From the NCBI RefSeq assembly GCF_002968635.1, contig NZ_PVBN01000010.1:186001-250000 (forward strand): a DNA stretch of 64,000 nt, read 5' to 3'. Below the pieces are notes generated by a model that saw nothing but the letters and a program-made list of their open reading frames with translations, searched no databases and was not told where the DNA came from. A program made the translations under genes and the position numbers. The DNA is from Neorhizobium alkalisoli. GTDB lineage: Bacteria; Pseudomonadota; Alphaproteobacteria; Rhizobiales; Rhizobiaceae. Numbering within the stretch: the first letter of the stretch is position 1; each line of letters begins with the position of its first letter. Below, piece after piece: positions 53,072 to 61,935 of the stretch.

Positions 53072-54081
53072 TTAAGCAGTTGCTGAATCGGTGGCATTCA
53101 GGCCGTTCAGGAATTTGATGATTTCGGCATTCACGCGTTCGCGGGCCTCATGATGAGGCCAGTGACCGACACCTTCCAGCCGCACGACATCGACCAGCCC
53201 CGGCGCTGTCTCGCGCATTTCTTCCACGGTCGGTGGGACAGGGTGGAACAGTCGGCACAACCCATCTGCATCACCCCAAATATAAAGCGATGGCTGCTTG
53301 ATCAGCACATCTTTGTAGGCAGCGAGATGCTCAAACGTCGCCTGCACGCCACGGTACTGGTTCAGCCCCCCTCGGAATCCCGTTCGCTGAAACGTTTCGA
53401 TGTTGTGTTTCACATCGGCTGGATCGGCCCAGCTCGGCAGCACGTCAGGGGCAGGTCGAAACATATTCCGCTTTGCGTCGATGGGGTCCCAGCCGGTTCC
53501 TTCGGCGGGTTCGCCCGAGAGCCAATAAAGTGCACTGGGAATAGACTTGCTCGCATCACGGATCCGTTCATCCGTCTCCGGCTTTATCATGTCGAAAGCA
53601 TAATAGAGATCGCCGAGACCGCGACTGCGTAGCAAGTCCCATGTGCTCAACTCGCCACGCGGCAGGAACGGGATGCTGAGCGTTATGATCCCGTTGAAAC
53701 GATCTGGTCGCATGACCATTGCCCGTTGTCCGTGGTCCGCGCCCCAATCATGCGATACGATCGTTGCGGTAGATACTTGCAACGTATCAAGGATGCCAAT
53801 CAGGTCACCTACGATCAAGGCTCCGCTATAAGTGCTGGATCGTCCGGGGAATAGCTGTCGCCAAAACCCCTCATGTCTAGTGCGACCGCACGGTACCCGT
53901 TTTCTGCGACAACTTGCATCTGGCTACGCCACGTTTCCACTGTGTCCGGAAAGCCGTGCAAGAACAGCACGACTGGACCACGGCCTTGTTCAACGACATG
54001 GAAAGAGGCACCGTTGGCCTCAATTTGCGAATGGTGTACGGGATGATCCGCGGCGGCTGATGCTTCATTACGGGGACTCAT
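53072..54081 (-). pseudogene. Epoxide hydrolase-like alpha/beta hydrolase with a frameshift
   Basis: Two frames together make one alpha/beta hydrolase. The first (54081 to 53815) gives the N-terminus with VVLFLHGFPDTVETWRSQMQ and ALDMRGFGDSYSPDDPALIA, and then stops. The second (from about 53818 to 53072) continues with IVGDLIGILDTLQVSTATIV, the nucleophile Asp in SHDWGADHGQRA, and the catalytic His in GVGHWPHHEA. Adding one base after GAGCC near 53818 would restore EPLIVGD, so a single-base loss explains the break. Otherwise the gene looks intact, so the lesion is recent or a sequencing error. The ATG at 54081 has GGAG upstream. It follows the saccharopine dehydrogenase-like gene by 13 bp. 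Confidence 0.8.
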
Positions 54082-54094
54082 TTTTTGCTCCAGG

Positions 54095-55147
54095 TTATGC
54101 TCGGTCTGAGACTTGCGGCGCGTGTTGGACCGGCTCCAATTCAATGACTTCACCACCGGAGGCGCGAAGCCGCTCAAAGTATGTGGTGTGGTCGATGAGC
54201 TGGGCTGGGAAGTAGAGGCCCGGTCGAGGCGTATCGCCTGCGAGACCAGCCAGGCGTTCAAGAACGAGCGCGACACCCAGACCCGTTAGCGGCATCTGCC
54301 CGCCGGGGTGAACGATCGCGTGACGTTTCCGAAGTTGCCGCCCGGCGTGATCCAAGCCCGAAAGATTGATAATGATTTCAGCCGATACCGGTCCGCCATT
54401 CCGGCGGGCGGAGCTCATTCCAATAGCCAGGTCGAACCGAATATCAGGAGCGCCGGTTGCGTTTGCCAACAACAAGACGTCGTTTGGCGAAAACACGCTC
54501 GCCTCCAAGTCGGTGCCGTCGATTGCGCGAACCTTGGACCTGGTTTCGTCTCCATGGCACCACCGCCATGTACCAGCCTTTCTCATAAGAGCGGCAGTAC
54601 CCGCTTGCATCTGGCGCTCAAGGTCTGCATTTGCTGCAGGTCCGAACGCATCTTGTTCGTCGAGCACCGCCTCGATGTGAATTTTTTCCAGACAACCAAA
54701 TTCCTGGGCGAACAAGAGTGAAGGTACACTTGTCGCACCAACGAGCCACTCTGTACCAAGGACGACAGGCGCGGCGGTAGGTTTCTGCATGAATGTCGCA
54801 GTTTCCAGGCCAAGTTCGCTGATGCTTGGTGAGATGTTGATGTGCCCGGCGCCTTTTTGCTGGGCCCAGCGGAGAGCTGCCCCCGTTTCATCGGTAAAAA
54901 GCGTTGCGACCGCCGAGACACGTTGCTCGCCTAGCCCCAGGTCAGAGGCAGTGAGGTCCACGACCACCGCAGACGCGCCGTCGACAGCGGCTGCCGCTCG
55001 TATCGCCCGTTGTTCGTCCCGACCGCCAATGAGGATTGGCACGTCGGGATGCCACGCACGCAAGAACCGACTGACCCAGCGGCCCACTTCACCGGCGCCG
55101 CCGATGATTAGTATGGGATCTTGGGGTTTTCCTAAAGCTTGTAACAT
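54095..55147 (-). CDS. Saccharopine dehydrogenase-like NAD(P)-binding protein
   Basis: A 350-residue protein with an N-terminal Rossmann motif (ILIIGGAGEVGRWVSRFLRA) and the general layout of saccharopine dehydrogenase-like oxidoreductases, with the HINISPSISELG segment after the cofactor domain. Specific substrate is unknown. It is the first gene of the minus-strand operon with the hydrolase and ankyrin genes and diverges from a TetR gene across a 54-bp gap holding a clear palindrome, so TetR control is likely. Confidence 0.78.
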   Translation of the reverse strand: MLQALGKPQDPILIIGGAGEVGRWVSRFLRAWHPDVPILIGGRDEQRAIRAAAAVDGASAVVVDLTASDLGLGEQRVSAVATLFTDETGAALRWAQQKGAGHINISPSISELGLETATFMQKPTAAPVVLGTEWLVGATSVPSLLFAQEFGCLEKIHIEAVLDEQDAFGPAANADLERQMQAGTAALMRKAGTWRWCHGDETRSKVRAIDGTDLEASVFSPNDVLLLANATGAPDIRFDLAIGMSSARRNGGPVSAEIIINLSGLDHAGRQLRKRHAIVHPGGQMPLTGLGVALVLERLAGLAGDTPRPGLYFPAQLIDHTTYFERLRASGGEVIELEPVQHAPQVSDRA

Positions 55148-55170
55148 TACGACACCTGTGATTAACTGAC

Positions 55171-55201
55171 ACCTACGAAACGTAAGTTACTAAACGTAGG
55201 T
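55171..55201. promoter_or_regulatory. Palindromic operator between TetR and dehydrogenase genes
   Basis: ACCTACG (55171-55177) and CGTAGGT (55195-55201) are perfect outer arms of a 31-bp imperfect palindrome centred on GTAAGTTAC. It touches the tetR start codon at 55202 and lies 24 bp from the divergent gene's start, so a bound repressor would block both. Confidence 0.65.
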
Positions 55202-55819
55202 ATGCAAGTGGAAAAAACTAAAAGCACCGTGGATAACAGGAGCGTGCGCCGCCTATCAAAATCAGAACGGCGTCAGCAGCTCCTCGAAACGGCGCGGCTT
55301 GTCGTCCGGGAAGAGGGCGCAGATAAGCTCACCCTGGCGCACCTCGCGGCGCGAGCGGGGGTTTCAAAGCCCGTCACGTACGAGCACTTCGAAACGAGAA
55401 CAGGACTCTTGATTGAGCTCTATCGATGGATAGACACCGAACGCATTTCCGCATTTCGTGCACTGATGGCTCAAGGGAACCGAACGGCAAACGAGACCGT
55501 GTCGGCGTTGGCAAAAACTTACCTGGCCTGCGGGGCCGACCAGGGTGACGAATTTCATGCTGTTGGGTCGGCGCTAGCTGGAAGCGAGGAAAAGGCGGTT
55601 GTATATCAAGAGTTAGTCGACGCGGTGATCGAGATGTTCGTGGAGGTTTTGAAGCCTCACTCGAACCTGCGGCTGGACACACTCGCCCTTTCAAGCCTGG
55701 CGTTGGTTGCGTTAGGAGACGCGCTGACAAATGCCATGAATCGCGGGTCTTGCTCCGCTTTGGAGGCCGAAGAGGTGTTTACGAAACTCATTGGCGCGGC
55801 GATCCAAGATAAAGTATAG
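55202..55819 (+). CDS. TetR-family transcriptional regulator
   Basis: A 205-residue TetR-type repressor. The N-terminal HTH (about 20-66) reads SERRQQLLETARLVVREEGA and LAARAGVSKPVTYEHFETRT, and a ligand-binding helical domain follows. The start codon abuts the palindrome at 55171-55201, indicating autoregulation. It probably controls the divergent dehydrogenase/hydrolase/ankyrin operon. Confidence 0.9.
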   Translation: MQVEKTKSTVDNRSVRRLSKSERRQQLLETARLVVREEGADKLTLAHLAARAGVSKPVTYEHFETRTGLLIELYRWIDTERISAFRALMAQGNRTANETVSALAKTYLACGADQGDEFHAVGSALAGSEEKAVVYQELVDAVIEMFVEVLKPHSNLRLDTLALSSLALVALGDALTNAMNRGSCSALEAEEVFTKLIGAAIQDKV

Positions 55820-56155
55820 CATTGAACGGCGTCATTCGCTCCCAAGATACGGGGCTCATTTTCATCGATAGTTGGATAGTGCACGTAAACAGCGGCTATG
55901 TTGCTTCCAGATATTGCAGTTGGCTACAACGGTATTTTGCGCACAGCTTTAAAGATGGTACATACTTGAGGTTGAGGCTCCTTAGGCGGCTACCGGTCAT
56001 TTAAGAGTGAGTTGTTGCGCAGCCGTGAAATTCCAAAGAACTGTAAGGGAATTAACTAATGCGTCGGCGGTTCATATCCGCTCAAGAGCAAGCTAATGTT
56101 CAAATCCTGGATTAGCGGAGTTTGCTAGGGCTTCGCAAAAAGACCGCAGCGGCCG
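55820..56155. other. 336-bp gap with no supported gene
   Basis: The region between two TetR genes holds only short open frames without ribosome binding sites or recognisable sequence. I see no repeat or RNA structure worth naming. Confidence 0.5.
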
Positions 56156-56791
56156 TCAAACCGGTTGTAAATCTTCTAGATAAGCGATGAACATGTCCGA
56201 CATGGCGTCTGCATAAGCATCAATCTCGGGGGGAGATCGCGGCGTCTCTGTAAGCTCCTTTCCGACAGAAGTCATCGTCATGACGATCATATCCCCGGCC
56301 AATCGTCTTGCTGTCTCCTGAACCTCGGGAAGCGCCTCGACCATGAACGCTTCGATGATGCGGTCGCCTTCAGCATGAATTTCTTGGGCCTCGGCTGCGT
56401 CACGATAGAGTGGCGCGGCATCATCAAGCGCTAGCCGCACCGCGGCTTCTTCGACCTCAGAATGTAAAAACGAGTGCACAAGGTGCCGTAAGCGGTCAGA
56501 GGGTGACCGTGCCTGATCAGTCAGAATGGTCCGCCATTGTTCGGTCGTTTCTCGCCATTCGTCACTCTGCAGGCGGTAAAGGATCGATGCCTTGTTCGGA
56601 AAGTATTGATACAGCGAGCCGACACTGACCCCAGCCCTTTCGGCGACACGTGCGGTTGTGAAGCGTTGCGCTCCTTCTTCCGCCAAAACGCGAATAGCTG
56701 CTTCCAAGATCGCCGCAACGAGCTCTGTCGAACGTGCCTGTTTCGGCTTCTTTCGTGAGGAAATACGAGGGCTTGCATGACCGTTCATCAC
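56156..56791 (-). CDS. TetR-family transcriptional regulator
   Basis: A 211-residue TetR-type repressor. The HTH spans about 20-66, with ELVAAILEAAIRVLAEEGAQ and RVAERAGVSVGSLYQYFPNK, the AcrR-like consensus. The C-terminal domain is acidic and helical. It diverges from the O-methyltransferase-like gene with a palindrome in the 88-bp gap, suggesting control of the operon running to 60126. Confidence 0.9.
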   Translation of the reverse strand: MMNGHASPRISSRKKPKQARSTELVAAILEAAIRVLAEEGAQRFTTARVAERAGVSVGSLYQYFPNKASILYRLQSDEWRETTEQWRTILTDQARSPSDRLRHLVHSFLHSEVEEAAVRLALDDAAPLYRDAAEAQEIHAEGDRIIEAFMVEALPEVQETARRLAGDMIVMTMTSVGKELTETPRSPPEIDAYADAMSDMFIAYLEDLQPV

Positions 56792-56809
56792 GCGTCTCTC
56801 CTAATGCGA

Positions 56810-56838
56810 ATTGCGAAATACGACGGATTCGTCGCAAT
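56810..56838. promoter_or_regulatory. Palindromic operator between TetR and methyltransferase genes
   Basis: ATTGCGA (56810-56816) and TCGCAAT (56832-56838) are perfect 7-bp arms with a 15-bp centre. The site lies 18 bp from the TetR start and about 40 bp from the methyltransferase start. Confidence 0.55.
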
Positions 56839-56879
56839 ATAGCTCATCCCGAACACAACCTCAATTTGATTGGATGACC

Positions 56880-57533
56880 ATGAACACTTTACAGAGTGCA
56901 CGCGTTGCGCCGCTTGTGGATCGGCTCTTCGCTGAAGCTGATACTGCAACAAGCCCGATCTTTCGCAATGTATCGGGAAGCGAGCGGGCGCGTCTGCTGA
57001 AGAGCAAAACAGAGTATCTTCAGCTCTACTCGTTGATGAAGGACCTTTGGCTTCCTGTCTCGCCGGAAACGGGAAGGCTCCTTTACATGCTGGTGCGAAG
57101 CATCAGGGCAAAAACCGTTATCGAGTTCGGTACGTCGTTCGGAATTTCAACGCTGTTCCTGGCGTCAGCGCTACGCGACAACGGCGGCGGGCACCTCATC
57201 ACCACAGAGTTCGAACCTTCTAAACTCGCAAAAGCCAGCGAGCATCTTATGGAAGGCGGCCTGATCGATCTTGTCGAAATGCGGGAAGGGGATGCCCTTA
57301 ACACGCTGAGCGTGGGTCTGCCGAACCAGGTCGATCTCGTGCTGCTCGACGGTGCAAAGCCGCTCTACGCGGACATTCTCCGCCTTGTCGAAAACAGTCT
57401 TCGACCCGGTGCTCTGATCATCGCAGATAACGCGGACCTGTGCCCGGATTACCTCGAGCACGTGCGCACTGCAGAAGGCAAGTATCTGTCGGTCCCGATT
57501 GCAGACGACATCGAGCTTTCGATCCGCCTCTGA
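56880..57533 (+). CDS. O-methyltransferase-like SAM-dependent enzyme
   Basis: A 217-residue protein of the caffeoyl-CoA O-methyltransferase-like family (methyltransferase_24 type). KTVIEFGTSFGISTLFLASA is the SAM-binding motif, HLITTEFEPSKLAKASEHLM the second strand and acidic residue, and VDLVLLDGAKPLYADILRLV the metal/substrate region. Start could be 56874 or 56880; both have weak ribosome binding sites. It heads a plus-strand set with an NmrA-like gene, a darcynin gene and an MFS gene. Confidence 0.83.
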   Translation: MNTLQSARVAPLVDRLFAEADTATSPIFRNVSGSERARLLKSKTEYLQLYSLMKDLWLPVSPETGRLLYMLVRSIRAKTVIEFGTSFGISTLFLASALRDNGGGHLITTEFEPSKLAKASEHLMEGGLIDLVEMREGDALNTLSVGLPNQVDLVLLDGAKPLYADILRLVENSLRPGALIIADNADLCPDYLEHVRTAEGKYLSVPIADDIELSIRL

Positions 57534-57590
57534 ATCAAGGCTCGCTGCCTGCGACCACCATTCACCTCAAAAGAATAAAAGGAACTCATC

Positions 57591-58472
57591 ATGATTGTTA
57601 TTACCGCCCCAACCAGCCAAATTGGTGGTAAGGTCGTCAAGACGCTGATCGAGGCAGACGTCCCACTTCGTCTGATCGTGCGCGACGCTTCCAAGCTACC
57701 AGAGCACGTGCGCGATCGAGCGGAAATCGTCCTCGGATCCCATGGTGACGCATCCGCTGTTGACCGCGCTTTCGAAGGTGCCGACGCTGTATTCTGGCTG
57801 GCCCCGCCCCCATGGGCGCAGTTACTGGAAGACGCTTACCACTCCTTCACCAAGTCCGCCGCCGAGGCGATCTACCGCCATTCTGTCCCGCGCGTTCTGT
57901 CGATCACCGCGATCGGCCGGGGAACGGACTGGCAGGATCGGGCAGGGCCGGTCACTGCCTCAATCCACATGGACGACCTTTTGATGTCGACGGGCGCAGC
58001 ATTCCGCGCACTGGCCATGCCCTCATTCATGGAAAACACTGCCCGTCAGCTCGGCGTCATGAAGGAGAAGGGTATGTTCTTTGGTCCAATTGCTTCTGAC
58101 CGGAAGCTGCCGTTCACGGCGACGCGGGACATGGCTGCGGCCGCGGCCCGCCTGCTTGCTGATCATAGCTGGAGCGGCCAGCGGGAGGTTCCGGTGTTAG
58201 GCCCCGAAGATCTGTCGTTCGACGACCAGGCGGCGATCATTTCCGAGGTGACCGGTCATGCCGTGCGCTACCAGCAGATTTCTTATGACCAGCTCAAGCA
58301 GCAATTCCTCGGCCGAGGCGCAAGTGAATCTGTCACTCAAGGCTATGTCGATATGTACCGGGCCAAGGAAGAGGGCATCGACAACACCGCTACCCGTACA
58401 CCTGAAACGACTGGCAGCACCAGCTTCCGGGCATTCTGCGAGGAAAACCTGATGCCCGTATTTGCGGTATAA
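57591..58472 (+). CDS. NmrA-like NAD(P)H-binding protein
   Basis: A 293-residue NAD(P)H-binding protein of the NmrA/QOR2-like type. The nucleotide motif is shifted to ITAPTSQIGGKVVKTLIEAD, where the usual GATG is replaced by APTSQIGG, a variation seen in this subfamily. SITAIGRGTDW and MENTARQLGVMKEKGMFFGP follow. AAAAGGAACTC precedes the ATG. It lies in the operon between the methyltransferase and darcynin genes. It is only distantly similar to the NmrA-like protein at 50884. Confidence 0.84.
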   Translation: MIVITAPTSQIGGKVVKTLIEADVPLRLIVRDASKLPEHVRDRAEIVLGSHGDASAVDRAFEGADAVFWLAPPPWAQLLEDAYHSFTKSAAEAIYRHSVPRVLSITAIGRGTDWQDRAGPVTASIHMDDLLMSTGAAFRALAMPSFMENTARQLGVMKEKGMFFGPIASDRKLPFTATRDMAAAAARLLADHSWSGQREVPVLGPEDLSFDDQAAIISEVTGHAVRYQQISYDQLKQQFLGRGASESVTQGYVDMYRAKEEGIDNTATRTPETTGSTSFRAFCEENLMPVFAV

Positions 58473-58481
58473 GGGAGAGGT

Positions 58482-58865
58482 ATGATGGACACCGCTGGAT
58501 CACAGTACGACCTTGCGACCAACCCGTTGACCATATTTTGGCTCATCAAAACAACGCCCGAATGGCTACAGCTCCCGCCGCAGGGGGAAGGGGGTCGGTT
58601 TGCGTTCGGCAAGACCGTGCTCAACCCGATCCTGGCACGTTACCCAGGCGCCAGAATGGCTTTCTTTGATAGCGAGGCATTCACCGCCGATTGCACCGAC
58701 GTCATGGTCTGGACCGTAACCGATCTCGAGCACTACAACGGCGTGGTCAACGATCTTCGCGAGACCAAGTTCTGGGGCTCGTACTTTACGATCGAGAAGA
58801 TCATTCCCGCAATCGAGAATGAGTATGCCAAACATTACAAGGACGACGTCCTCGGCGCGGGCTGA
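58482..58865 (+). CDS. Darcynin-family protein
   Basis: A 127-residue protein I recognise as darcynin family from FWLIKTTPEWLQLPPQGEGG, the RMAFFDSEAFTADCTDVMVW segment and NDLRETKFWGSYFTIEKIIP. The family has no established biochemical role. GGGAGAGG lies just before the ATG. It follows the NmrA-like gene by 9 bp, so they are probably co-transcribed and may share a pathway. Confidence 0.8.
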   Translation: MMDTAGSQYDLATNPLTIFWLIKTTPEWLQLPPQGEGGRFAFGKTVLNPILARYPGARMAFFDSEAFTADCTDVMVWTVTDLEHYNGVVNDLRETKFWGSYFTIEKIIPAIENEYAKHYKDDVLGAG

Positions 58866-58953
58866 CCATATCCCTTGCATGTTCCGCTGATCGCCGGAGC
58901 CGTAAGCGTTGACGTGAACCAACGCATCCAACCTCCACAATGAGTGCGTTACA

Positions 58954-60126
58954 ATGACTGATATCACTGAAGCCACGCTCGGCTATCCACGCGTGGTCAT
59001 CCTGACCTTTGCCCTGTTCCTATCTTACCTCACCGTTGCCATGGCTCTGCCGGCCATACCAGTTCATGTGGTTGAAGGTCTTGGTCTTGACAACACATGG
59101 GGCGGCCTTGCGGTCGGCATCGCCTTCCTCTCCACGATCCTCACGCGCGGGAATGCCGGCGCATGGACCGACCGGGTTGGGGGTAAACTCGCGATGCAGT
59201 ACGGCTTCCTGATCTACGCTGCAGCCGGCCTTGCCTGCGCCCTGGCTGCCTGGCCAGACCTCTCGGTGACACAAAGCTACACACTGCTCCTAGTCGGCAG
59301 GCTTGTGCTCGGTCTGGGCGAGAGCCTTGCCTTGGTGGGCATGATGGGCTGGGCGATCGGCCTGACAGGACAGGCACGGTCGGGGCGTGTCATATCTCTC
59401 GTCGGGATGGGTATGTATGGCGCGTTTGCCGCTGGTGGCCCTCTGGGGCTGACCTTGCTCGACCGGATCGGTTTTGTAGGTTTGATGGGTGTATGCAGTG
59501 TTCTGCCAATGGTGGGACTTGTCATAATCCAATCGGTTCCGGCCGTAGAACCTCATGCTGGTCCACGCGAGTCCATCTGGCGCATTGTCGGACGGATCTG
59601 GCGCCCTAGCGCGGCAGTGGGTCTGCAGGGGGTAGGGTTCGCCGCCTTGGGCGCCTTCTTCCCACTCTACTTCCTGAGCAAGGGCTGGCATCATGCCGGA
59701 CTTGGCCTCACGTTCTTCGGGACTGGCTTTGTCGCGATGCGGCTGCTCTGCGGGCATTTGCCGGATCGAATGGGAGGCGCACGCGTTGCGGCCGTCTCTC
59801 TCGTGGTTGAAGCTTTCGGCCAGTATCTCATCTGGCTTGCCCCCGGGCCCTATGCGGCTCTTGCGGGCGCTCTTTTGACCGGCATTGGATGCTCCATGGT
59901 CTTCCCATCGATGGGATCTGTAGTGATCAAGCAGGTACCGCCTCAGCTTCGGGGAACAGCGATCGGTGGCTTCGCGGCTTTCCAGGATCTGGCATACGGT
60001 GCAACCGGGCCTGTCGTCGGCGTCATCGCCGACCATTCCGGATATGCTTCCGTCTTCTTGATTGGAGGAGTTGCCGCCACCCTGGGGCTTTGGGCTGCAA
60101 TAGCAGCCGGTCCCAACAACGGTTGA
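58954..60126 (+). CDS. MFS transporter (YhhS-like)
   Basis: A 390-residue major facilitator with twelve helices. RVVILTFALFLSYLTVAMAL, AFLSTILTRGNAGAWTDRVG and LLVGRLVLGLGESLALVGMM match the YhhS/YfcJ-type arabinose-resistance efflux branch. It ends the plus-strand gene set and is followed by a large hairpin at 60130-60177. Substrate unknown. Confidence 0.87.
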   Translation: MTDITEATLGYPRVVILTFALFLSYLTVAMALPAIPVHVVEGLGLDNTWGGLAVGIAFLSTILTRGNAGAWTDRVGGKLAMQYGFLIYAAAGLACALAAWPDLSVTQSYTLLLVGRLVLGLGESLALVGMMGWAIGLTGQARSGRVISLVGMGMYGAFAAGGPLGLTLLDRIGFVGLMGVCSVLPMVGLVIIQSVPAVEPHAGPRESIWRIVGRIWRPSAAVGLQGVGFAALGAFFPLYFLSKGWHHAGLGLTFFGTGFVAMRLLCGHLPDRMGGARVAAVSLVVEAFGQYLIWLAPGPYAALAGALLTGIGCSMVFPSMGSVVIKQVPPQLRGTAIGGFAAFQDLAYGATGPVVGVIADHSGYASVFLIGGVAATLGLWAAIAAGPNNG

Positions 60127-60129
60127 AGC

Positions 60130-60177
60130 GTACCCTGCGGGCAGGAGCAATTCCGATTGTCCTCGTCCGCAGGGTAC
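60130..60177 (+). terminator. Long nested hairpin after the MFS gene
   Basis: GTACCCTGCGG (60130-60140) pairs perfectly with CCGCAGGGTAC (60167-60177), and the 26-nt loop contains a second stem (AGGA/TCCT and CAAT/ATTG around TCCG). It starts 4 bp after the MFS stop codon. No T-tract follows; it is probably a terminator or mRNA 3'-end stabiliser. Confidence 0.5.
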
Positions 60178-60243
60178 CGGACTTCATAAGCCCCACGTCA
60201 CATTCCATTGAGCTGGGTCGCCGCTCGTAGGTTCCGCCCTTCA

Positions 60244-61038
60244 TCACCTCGCCGAATTTACAGCCTCAAGGATGACGTCTGCCGTTTCTTGCGGATGCGA
60301 CATGTAGACCATGTGGCTCGACTTGATTTCCTTTACCTTCGTCGACGTGCGATCATACATCCATCGCAGAAACTCCGGAGAGAGGACCTTATCTTCGGTT
60401 GTCACGATGCCGAATGACGGCTTGTCACGCCAGGCGGCATTCTCGAACCGCATCTGGAATGTATCCACCCTCATAGGCTTGGCTGACGCCGCCATGAAAT
60501 CGGTGACGTCGACAGGAAGGTCTGCACCGATCATGTCGTGATAGCTCGCCCGATTGGGAATGAACCTCTTGTCGTCGAGCATTTTCGAGTCGATACCCAT
60601 CGGAAAGCGGCTACTGATCTCTGCCAGAGTTTCACCCTTGTCGGGTTGAAGGGCCGCAACGTAGACCAATGCCTTGACGTTAGGTGCCATGCCAGCCTCG
60701 GTGATGACGGCGCCGCCATAGCTGTGGCCAACCAGAACGGTGAGACCGCTTTGTGAAGAGACAGCCAGTTTAACCGCCGCAATATCGTCCTGGAGGCTTG
60801 TATGAGGTAGTTGAACGACGGTGACCGTCAGCCCCTTCGCCCGCAGGATTTGAAAGACATCCTTCCATCCGGAGCCATCGGTTGTCCCACCATGCACAAG
60901 CACGACGTTGCTTGCGGGGGCTGTGGCCGATGCGACACCCTTGTTGGGTGCTTGAGCGTTGGCAGACCCCTCGGCATAGGCGGGGCCTGCAACTGACAGC
61001 ACCAGCAGGGCGGCAGCCAAGTTTCTCATCATGGACAT
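60244..61038 (-). CDS. Secreted alpha/beta hydrolase (EstC-like)
   Basis: A 264-residue alpha/beta hydrolase from the ATG at 61038, with a signal peptide (MMRNLAAALLVLSVAGPAYA). After the leader it shows the oxyanion motif VLVHGGTTDGSGW, nucleophile Ser in LVGHSYGGAVITEAG, acid in the VTTEDKVLSPEFLRW region and catalytic His in IKSSHMVYMSHPQETADVI. This matches small periplasmic esterases of the EstC/salicylate-esterase-like group. The frame upstream of 61038 has no better start. It follows the SDR gene by 71 bp on the same strand. Confidence 0.87.
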   Translation of the reverse strand: MSMMRNLAAALLVLSVAGPAYAEGSANAQAPNKGVASATAPASNVVLVHGGTTDGSGWKDVFQILRAKGLTVTVVQLPHTSLQDDIAAVKLAVSSQSGLTVLVGHSYGGAVITEAGMAPNVKALVYVAALQPDKGETLAEISSRFPMGIDSKMLDDKRFIPNRASYHDMIGADLPVDVTDFMAASAKPMRVDTFQMRFENAAWRDKPSFGIVTTEDKVLSPEFLRWMYDRTSTKVKEIKSSHMVYMSHPQETADVILEAVNSAR

Positions 61039-61109
61039 TCCATTACCTTCCAAATATTTCCGGAGCGCACCGAACGTCGCTCCACCACTTCTAGGAATTC
61101 CGCGCGGGG

Positions 61110-61856
61110 TCAAACTGCTGCGACCCCGCCATCGACGAAGAGCTCATGGCCGGCGACGAAGCTGCTTTCGCCTGACGCCAGGAACAGCACGGCATTCGCG
61201 ACCTCTTCAAGGTGTCCCAGGCGTCCAAGCGGAACCCCCTTGACCACCTCTTCCTCAGCCCCCGGTGCTGCATCGAAGTAGCTGCGCATCAGCCGGGTCT
61301 CCGTCGCGCCGGGAGAGACGACGTTGACGCGGATGCCGCGTTCTTTAAGGTCGATAGTCCAGCTTCGTGCGAAGGAGCGCACTGCTGCCTTACTGGCGTT
61401 GTAAAGGGACTGTCCCGGATAGGCCTTAGATCCGGCGATCGAGCCGTTCAGAACGATCACGCCCCCGTGCGTCATCAGCGGCAGTGCCTTCTGCACCGTG
61501 AAAATCAGACCCTTCACGTTGAGGCCGAAAGTCGAATCGAAATGTGCTTCCTCTATCGCTTCAAGGGGAACGGGTTGGTGCATGCCGGCATTGGCAAAGA
61601 CGACATCGACCTTGCCGTGATCACGCTCGACGCGCGTGTAAAGCGACGTGAGGTCAGCGAGGTTGGTGACGTCGCCTTGCACGCCGATTGCACCGTGACC
61701 GATCTGGCCGACCGCCAGATCGAGCAACTCCTGACGCCGTGCGGTGATGTAAACCCGGGCGCCTTCTTCCGCAAACCGCTGCGCGGATGCCAACCCGATG
61801 CCATCACTCCCGCCAGTGATAATCACAACCTTGTCTTCGAACCGTTTAGCCATCAT
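61110..61856 (-). CDS. Short-chain dehydrogenase/reductase (SDR)
   Basis: A classical SDR of 248 residues: cofactor motif VVIITGGSDGIGLASAQRFA, the NAG strand in VVFANAGMHQP, catalytic Ser in LNGSIAGSKAYPG and the Tyr-x3-Lys pair in SLYNASKAAVRSFA. AAGGA precedes the ATG at 61856. It diverges from a TetR gene across a gap with two palindromes, so TetR repression is likely. The absence of a basic residue after the glycine motif leaves the NAD/NADP preference open. Confidence 0.9.
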   Translation of the reverse strand: MMAKRFEDKVVIITGGSDGIGLASAQRFAEEGARVYITARRQELLDLAVGQIGHGAIGVQGDVTNLADLTSLYTRVERDHGKVDVVFANAGMHQPVPLEAIEEAHFDSTFGLNVKGLIFTVQKALPLMTHGGVIVLNGSIAGSKAYPGQSLYNASKAAVRSFARSWTIDLKERGIRVNVVSPGATETRLMRSYFDAAPGAEEEVVKGVPLGRLGHLEEVANAVLFLASGESSFVAGHELFVDGGVAAV

Positions 61857-61870
61857 ATAATCCTTTGTGT

Positions 61871-61912
61871 AAGTGGATGAGTTCTCCACTTACGATATGG
61901 AGACATTCTCCA
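61871..61912. promoter_or_regulatory. Two palindromes between SDR and TetR genes
   Basis: The first is AAGTGGA (61871-61877) with TCCACTT (61885-61891), perfect 7-bp arms with a 7-bp spacer. The second is TGGAGA (61898-61903) with TCTCCA (61907-61912), perfect 6-bp arms with a 3-bp spacer. They share the TGGA/TCCA half-site and occupy the whole promoter region, so two repressor dimers may bind. Confidence 0.65.
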
Positions 61913-61935
61913 CTTTGCAAGCCGAGGAGAACAAA

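Noticed and set aside
53808..53830. Programmed frameshifting in the split hydrolase
   Set aside because: No slippery heptamer or downstream structure is visible, and the family is not known to use frameshifting.
55822..56004. 60-codon frame between two TetR genes
   Set aside because: No ribosome binding site or similarity that I recognise.
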